Of a DNA stretch of 12,444 nucleotides, positions 8,329 through 12,444 are shown in pieces. The DNA comes from Glomus cerebriforme. Lineage: Eukaryota > Glomeromycota > Glomeromycetes > Glomerales > Glomeraceae. The notes under the pieces were generated by a model. It was not told where the DNA came from. It searched no databases and worked only from the letters and a program-made list of their open reading frames with translations. The translations under genes and the position numbers were made by a program. The DNA is taken from assembly GCA_003550305.1 (NCBI GenBank), contig QKYT01000602.1, forward strand, positions 1 to 12,444. The letters run 5' to 3'. Every line of letters begins with the position of its first letter. The first letter of the stretch is position 1.

Positions 8329-8500
8329 GACTTAGTCTGTCATTATTTACGCCAAGTCGACATTCCTGATGACTGGCGTGAAGCCACCGTATATGATATA
8401 TCCGATTTCCAAACCATATGACTGGAAATCTAAACTTAAGAATACCGTCCGATTACCCTACTTGAAACTGCTCACAAGTGTATGGTCAGTAAGCCATGTT
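8329..8500 (+). pseudogene. LINE (non-LTR retrotransposon) reverse transcriptase fragment
   Basis: The plus strand reads 'DLVCHYLRQVDIPDDWREAT' then 'VY'. A frameshift at about 8398 gives 'YPISKPYDWKSKLKNT', and a second at about 8436 gives 'YRPITLLETAHKCMV' before similarity ends. This is the conserved entry to LINE reverse transcriptases (W+xAxVxPIPKP...RPITLLxxxxK), upstream of the catalytic YxDD motif, which is missing. The functional protein copies element RNA into DNA at a nicked target. Here only about 57 codons remain with two frameshifts, so it is a dead 5'-truncated and 3'-truncated piece. It sits in slightly less AT-rich DNA than its surroundings. Confidence 0.8.
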
Positions 8501-9616
8501 TAAGTGAAGTTTATTTTTACCTTTTTCTTCTTTAATTTCTTTATTATTCATAGCTTAATCTTTCCAGCAATAGCGTTCTCTTTCTCTTTTTTTTAAAAAA
8601 AAGTAGTAAAAACAAAAAAATGTTGAAAAGAGATAAAGAAATAAAAAGAAAAATGTTAAGGGTAAACTTGCGTCTTACTAACTTTTTTTTTTTAAGAAAA
8701 TTGAAAACTTGATTTGTTTTAACTTTGATTAATTTTTTTATTTATTTTTCACATCTTTTTTTTATTTACATTTAGACGATAATTCCTTAATCAACTCAAC
8801 ATCAACTGATCCAATAATCCCTTAAACTCCAGTATAGTGGACATCCAGAGAAACGAACAAATTTCTTCAGTAGCAATAGATTTAACATATCAGCTATAAG
8901 GGTACTTGGTGCTCAATTATTGCTTGTAAGACGAATTATTACTTGCTCAAAAGGTAATTATTAAGTATCAAATGTTAATGAACACAAGGAATAAATGCTT
9001 TCAAAAAATTTCTTTCATTCTTCTTATAATGAATCATTTTTATTGTTCTGTCATACTAATAAAGTTTTTGATATATATGTAGTAATGGATAAAATGGACA
9101 CTATACATCATGAGAAGGAATTAGATTTTTTTAATTACCTTACTTTTAGATATTTACATGTATCGTAAAATGAATATGTATATCAATTATAATTGGCTTT
9201 AGAGAATTTATTGATTGTTTAAATATGATAAATTAATTTACTTGAAACTTTCGGTCGGACAAATTAATGTTGATCATCCGGATGATTTAATGGAATATAT
9301 GTTTATTATAAAATATCAATAGACTATACAAGACCGGAGTGATTATAAAATGCGATAAAAAGGTTATGCAGGTTATACAATTAAAAGTAGTTCAATAGAA
9401 TTAAAAATGAGCATAATTACGCTTATTCCTAACGATATGAATAATACTCATATTTTTAAATGTACAATATATAATAATCTTACTGGATTTTTTTTTCGAA
9501 AAACATTTTATTCCATTAATTTTTTCTCTCTTTTTTTCATTTTGTTTAAAAAATTTTACGAAGGAATAATAAAAAAAACCTTATGAAATTAAATAAGGCT
9601 ACAATATGAAAATTTT
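8501..9616. other. Spacer with pyrimidine/purine tracts, no gene recognised
   Basis: At 8515-8660 a T/C-rich strand switches to an A/G-rich strand around tttttttt/aaaaaaaa at about 8584-8600, giving a loose self-complementary region. A moderately complex stretch at 8775-8950 (for example 'NRFNISAIRVLGAQL' in one frame) and another at 9320-9480 look weakly protein-like, but I recognise no family and find no open frames. The rest is AT-rich. Confidence 0.35.
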
Positions 9617-10095
9617 AGGGATGGATCGGTCTGGCCCAGTCCCAAAAAGACCGATACTTCAGATCGATAATTAAATATTTTAGTTTGGGTATATTACAGC
9701 TCAAAAATTGTATAATCAACTAGGGATGGATCCGGTCTGGTCTCAAAAGGTCTTTCAATCTGGACCGGACTGGACCGATTTATGAGACAGTGAATTTCAA
9801 TTGAACTTAATTTAAATATATTTTAGTTCCAAAATTATATAATCAACATTATAGTATTATAGTTAGCTGTGATGTACTCTTAAATCGCACTAGAATTTTA
9901 AATATTTTCATAAATTTTAAAACATGACTTACTATATTAATTATTGTATTTGTTCCTATAACAGATTAATAATATTATGACATAAAATTTGGCATATTTT
10001 TATTGGATTTAAAAAATTATAATAGTTAAACCGATCCGTCAAATCACAGATCGAAGATCGTCAAGAGCGGTCCCTGGGACCGATCGGTCCAACCT
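9617..10095. mobile_element. hAT-like non-autonomous repeat with duplicated left end
   Basis: Two left ends in direct order begin tagggatggatc at 9616 and tagggatggatcc at 9721. Each is followed by a ggtctgg/ccggac-rich block and then by related A/T sequence ending in tataatcaac (9711-9720 and 9838-9847). The right end (gggaccgatcggtccaacct, 10076-10095) is an imperfect inverted counterpart. TAGGGATGG-type ends are typical of hAT elements, but I see no 8-bp target duplication and no coding sequence. The GC-rich termini stand out sharply against the AT-rich background. Confidence 0.55.
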
Positions 10096-10459
10096 TTAAT
10101 ATCCGAATTTTATAATTGAAAAAAAAGGTTAAATTCGAGCCATTCATCTAGAATATTTGAAATTCTTTTAAGGTAAAATGCAATTGAATTATTTAAAGAT
10201 TGAAATTCCTAATATTATACTTCCTTTATTTTCTCATAAAAAAAAATTTACAGTATTGAATATGAATTGATTGATAAAATTACAAATTAAATCTTTCGAT
10301 TTTTTTTTCCCTAAATATATCCAAAAATCTTATAATAATTTGTGTTCAAAAAAAGTATGAATGATTAATAATAACATATTTTTTTTAAAAAAAATACAAT
10401 AAAAATACAAAGAGAGAAAAAAATTATTACAAAAAAATTAAAAACGTTTTTCAGCAACC
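10096..10459. other. AT-rich spacer downstream of the Myb-like gene
   Basis: Long A and T runs with no gene seen. On the minus strand this is the 3' flank of the Myb-like gene and is likely to hold its polyadenylation region, but no single signal stands out. Confidence 0.4.
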
Positions 10460-11454
10460 CTATATATAATCCGGTAATTTGGGATTTTCTTTTTTAAAAT
10501 TTGGTTGCAACGTAGGTAATACAGAAAGATTTTGTTGTTGATTAGGAGTTGGAAGTTTCAACATTTTAGGGTCAGAAGGGTCAAAAGAAAAATTTAAAAT
10601 AAAAGATATTGGAGGTAATACGGGCGCATCAGGCGTTTCAACCGCTGGTATTTTGGGATCTTCAAAATGTGGTTGTAAGGTAGGTATTGCGGAAGGATTT
10701 TGCTGTTGAATAGGAATTGGGGCTTTCAATATTTTAGGGTCTTTAGAGTCGGTAGCAGGAAAATTCACTCCAGGCGCTTCAATCGATACAGATTTCTGGC
10801 GTCTTTGTTTTGAATACCAATAATTCTTTACCATATTTTCAGATCGAAGATTACCAAGTTCAACTTTTAAATCTTGACGTAAATTTTTCCATTCAATTCC
10901 TCCTTTGTCTGTTTTGTTGATTGAAATCCAATTATCAATATACTGTTTTTCATCATCATTCAAACTATCTTTACATACTAATTGAAGAAAAGAAAGAAAT
11001 TTTAATTATATTTCTCAAAAAAAAAAAAAAAAAAAAAGCTTTGACTAAAAAAATATATTTATTATTTACCATTTGGATCGAGGTAGTTCCGCCAATAATG
11101 GCAGAGTTGACGAGGATTGTACGGGAGGATTTCAGCCATTTTAACGAATGGGTTACGACTTCCATTGCATGTCAAGTCAGACATGCCGTCTAAAAAAATA
11201 TCCTTCTACATAACAATATCAAAAGTTTACTGGTAAATAAAGAATTTTAAAATAGTTTTTGGAGGCGTAGTCTCAAGGATATTAAATACTCGATATAGAG
11301 CTTATATCTATTTGTTTTCTTATTCAATGAATTAAGAAAGGTTTGTGGTTTCATCTTGACATTGTATGTGATGATATTAAGGTGAAATTATCAACAGATT
11401 TTAACTAAACAAAATTTTTTTACTTACTTCTTCATCAGATAGAAGTACCTTCAT
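10460..11454 (-). CDS. Myb/SANT-like DNA-binding protein, three exons, 226 aa
   Basis: Exons on the minus strand are 11428-11454 (ATG 11452-11454), 11070-11205 and 10460-10977. The introns are 11206-11427 (GTAAGT...TAG) and 10978-11069 (GTAAAT...TTAG). The exons total 681 nt, an exact 227 codons with no internal stop. Myb repeat 1 covers about residues 5-53: 'LSDEEKDIFLDG', 'NPFVKMAEILPYNPRQL', 'HYWRNYLDPN' (Trp 47). Repeat 2 covers about residues 62-112: 'DDEKQYIDNW' (Trp 71), 'GGIEWKNL' (Trp 84), 'VKNYWYSKQRRQK' (Trp 108 and a basic, possible nuclear-localisation patch). The tail (118-226) is Pro/Gln-rich and holds two copies of a block, residues 134-165 and 190-223, sharing 'DPKxLKxPxPxQQQN' and 'PTLQP'. 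It is probably a nuclear DNA-binding regulator; its target is unknown. The second intron is well supported because it joins the halves of the Myb domain in phase. The 9-codon first exon is less certain; a start at 11181 (after 'FLDG') is the alternative. Confidence 0.75.
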
Positions 11455-11584
11455 TTTTTTTAAAAGAAAAAAGGGATTATTACTAATAATAATGAGTGAA
11501 TATATCAATATAGATTGAAGCGAAAGTTGTTAAGAAGTATTAGAAGGTGACGTTTATTTTTAAAGAAATTTTAGGAAACGTGAA
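11455..11584. promoter_or_regulatory. Intergenic region between divergent starts
   Basis: The Myb-like gene starts leftward at 11454 and a small frame starts rightward at 11585, so this 130 bp would hold both promoters if both are real. It contains a near-palindrome attattactaataataat at about 11476-11493 and A/T-rich boxes, but no motif I can name with confidence. Confidence 0.3.
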
Positions 11585-11731
11585 ATGGCTGGTCAGGTAA
11601 GCTTATTTATACGACTGATACAAACAGCAATTATTCTAAAAAAAGATTTTCCCACGAAAATGAAATACGGTTTGACTGCGTTGTACAACAATATACCTTT
11701 CATAATAAAAAAAAGTTTATATATTTCCTAA
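11585..11731 (+). CDS. Small 48-aa reading frame or first exon, function unknown
   Basis: The ATG at 11585 sits in gaaATGG, a fair eukaryotic start context, and opens 'MAGQVSLFIRLIQTAIILKK' then 'DFPTKMKYGLTALYNNIPFI', ending in 'IKKSLYIS' and a TAA. Codon content is less AT-driven than in the surrounding spacer. A good splice donor (cag|gtaagc) lies immediately after 'MAGQ', so this could instead be a 4-codon first exon of an intron-bearing gene running to the right. I recognise no family. The divergent position beside an intact gene is the main reason to take it seriously. Confidence 0.3.
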   Translation: MAGQVSLFIRLIQTAIILKKDFPTKMKYGLTALYNNIPFIIKKSLYIS

Positions 11732-11786
11732 ATGAGAATTAATGAAAGATGATGTTTATTATTTAATCTCTCTCTCTCTTTTTTTT

Positions 11787-12220
11787 AAAAAAAAAAATGT
11801 CAAATTCTGGATATGATATTAACAGATAATTTTATTAAGTTCTACACTAAAGATTACAAATCGTTATTATATGGCGTAAAAGTTGTAACATTACAACCAA
11901 AACAAGAAAAGAAAATAATCGGAGGGTTTAAATACTTAAAAAGTTTTAAATTGTCTAAATTTGATTGCCGAACATGTAACACTTTTCACTTAATTACTGA
12001 TTATTATGAGTGAGTGAAGTTTTGACATTTATTGATATTAGATAATCTCGTATTACTTGTGAAAGGCAAAGTAATCTACACACAATTTATTTCATCTAAA
12101 AATTTTAAATACCGTAAAATCAAAATCAAAAAAAAACAAAGCATCATAAATATTATAAATGAAAATAAACCCCCAAATAAATTTAAACTCTATCCTTTGT
12201 TAATAAAAAGTATTTTGTAA
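11787..12220 (+). pseudogene. Long reading frame broken by two TGA codons, function unknown
   Basis: One frame remains open for about 430 nt except for TGA at 12011-12013 and 12023-12025. Before the breaks it reads 'MILTDNFIKFYTKDYKSLLY' (ATG 11813), 'GVKVVTLQPKQEKKIIGGFK' and 'FDCRTCNTFHLITDYYE'. After them come 'LDNLVLLVKGKVIYTQFISS' and a Lys-rich tail to the TAA at 12218-12220. Alternating beta-like hydrophobic stretches are plausible for a real small protein. A gtgagt donor at 12010 and a ttag acceptor at 12041 flank the stops, but removing that 32-nt segment shifts the frame, so a simple intron does not rescue it. The 5' side begins directly after a TC microsatellite and an A-run (11768-11797). 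Family unknown; it may not be a gene. Confidence 0.3.
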
Positions 12221-12444
12221 AAAAAAAAAAAAAAATGATTTACATACTGGAATTTAGAAAGAAAAATAAACAGGATATCAACAGGTATTAAATCGTGTTA
12301 CAAAAGTACTACGGGGCGGAAGGTCCGACTTTTCCTAGAAAATCAGGAATACCAAATAAATTATTTTAATTTAAGTTTAATCTAAATGAAGATAGTCGAA
12401 TAATAATTCATTTTTGTAATTTTTGTAAACTTAAATTACAGAAT
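12221..12444. other. Right edge: A-run, short exon-like stretch, inverted repeat
   Basis: An A-run at 12219-12235 follows the previous frame. At 12292-12369 a plus-strand stretch reads 'IVLQKYYGAEGPTFPRKSGI' then 'PNKLF' and a TAA. Its composition is more GC-rich than its flanks, and an aaaag acceptor-like site precedes 'YYGAEG', so it could be a terminal exon. I cannot link it to an upstream exon. Confidence 0.3.
12367..12438. repeat. Perfect 13-bp inverted repeat
   Basis: taatttaagttta (12367-12379) and taaacttaaatta (12426-12438) are exact reverse complements with 46 bp between them. It begins at the TAA of the exon-like stretch, so it could be a 3' hairpin or the two ends of a tiny element. 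Low sequence complexity limits its weight. Confidence 0.5.

Noticed and set aside
8775..9480. Possible further LINE or gene pieces
   Set aside because: Only short weakly protein-like stretches with stops in all frames; no motif could be matched.
10971..11165. Minus-strand frame of 64 codons as an independent protein
   Set aside because: It reads exon 2 of the Myb-like gene in another frame and runs into the intron; the spliced model gives conserved Myb sequence.
10921..11193. Plus-strand frame of 90 codons across the Myb-like gene
   Set aside because: It runs antisense through exon 3, the intron with its A-run and exon 2 of a better supported gene, and has no recognisable content.
11768..11797. 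TC microsatellite and T/A runs as a terminator or origin
   Set aside because: Such low-complexity tracts occur throughout this AT-rich window and carry no specific signal.
12280..12345. 'VLNRVTKVLRGGRS' as a ribosomal protein S28 exon
   Set aside because: The resemblance is limited to about eight residues around VTKVL, then breaks and meets a stop; the overlapping 'YYGAEGPTFPRK' frame is at least as protein-like.

Overview
This window looks like intergenic, transposon-rich DNA from a filamentous fungus. The best fit is an arbuscular mycorrhizal fungus of the Glomeromycotina (Rhizophagus-like). Supporting signs are the very AT-rich DNA with long A and T runs, short GT-AG introns, and relics of families that are strongly expanded in those genomes: a 'KDFHSGN/DFGLSGP' protein kinase, a 'WRGRPALSI'-type F-box/LRR tail, a MULE transposase with a SWIM zinc finger, and a LINE reverse transcriptase. 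The organism call rests on recalled family resemblance, not on a search.

Layout. 1-2000: a decayed protein kinase on the minus strand (121-1131), a perfect 30-bp palindrome (1281-1310), and the C-terminal remnant of an F-box/LRR-like protein on the plus strand (1640-1998). 2196-6081: a Mutator-like element (MULE). It has terminal inverted repeats at 2463-2492 and 5998-6030, a transposase pseudogene (2635-5451) that still shows the DDE-type core and a SWIM CxCxnCxH finger, and an approximately 850-bp interruption between them. The end of another copy lies upstream (2196-2417), and a 228-bp MITE with the same termini occupies its right end (5803-6030).

6607-7871: a broken coding-like stretch split by a 203-bp MITE with a clean TTAC target duplication, then an approximately 650-bp pogo/Tigger-like non-autonomous element carrying many GTTCGGTATATC motifs. 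8329-8500: a fragment of a LINE reverse transcriptase. 9617-10095: a hAT-like repeat present as two partly duplicated left ends.

The one gene that looks intact is on the minus strand at 10460-11454. It has three exons, and joining them gives an uninterrupted 226-residue protein with two Myb/SANT-like repeats and a Pro/Gln-rich tail built from a duplicated block. About 130 bp upstream of it, a short plus-strand reading frame starts in the opposite direction; whether this or the frames to the right are genes is not resolved.

Apart from the Myb gene the window is a graveyard of multigene-family relics and nested transposons. In several relics the stop codons sit where the families have Trp (or Arg) codons, which points to decay by C-to-T change. 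I see no coordinated multi-gene system, no rRNA, no CRISPR array and no convincing tRNA.
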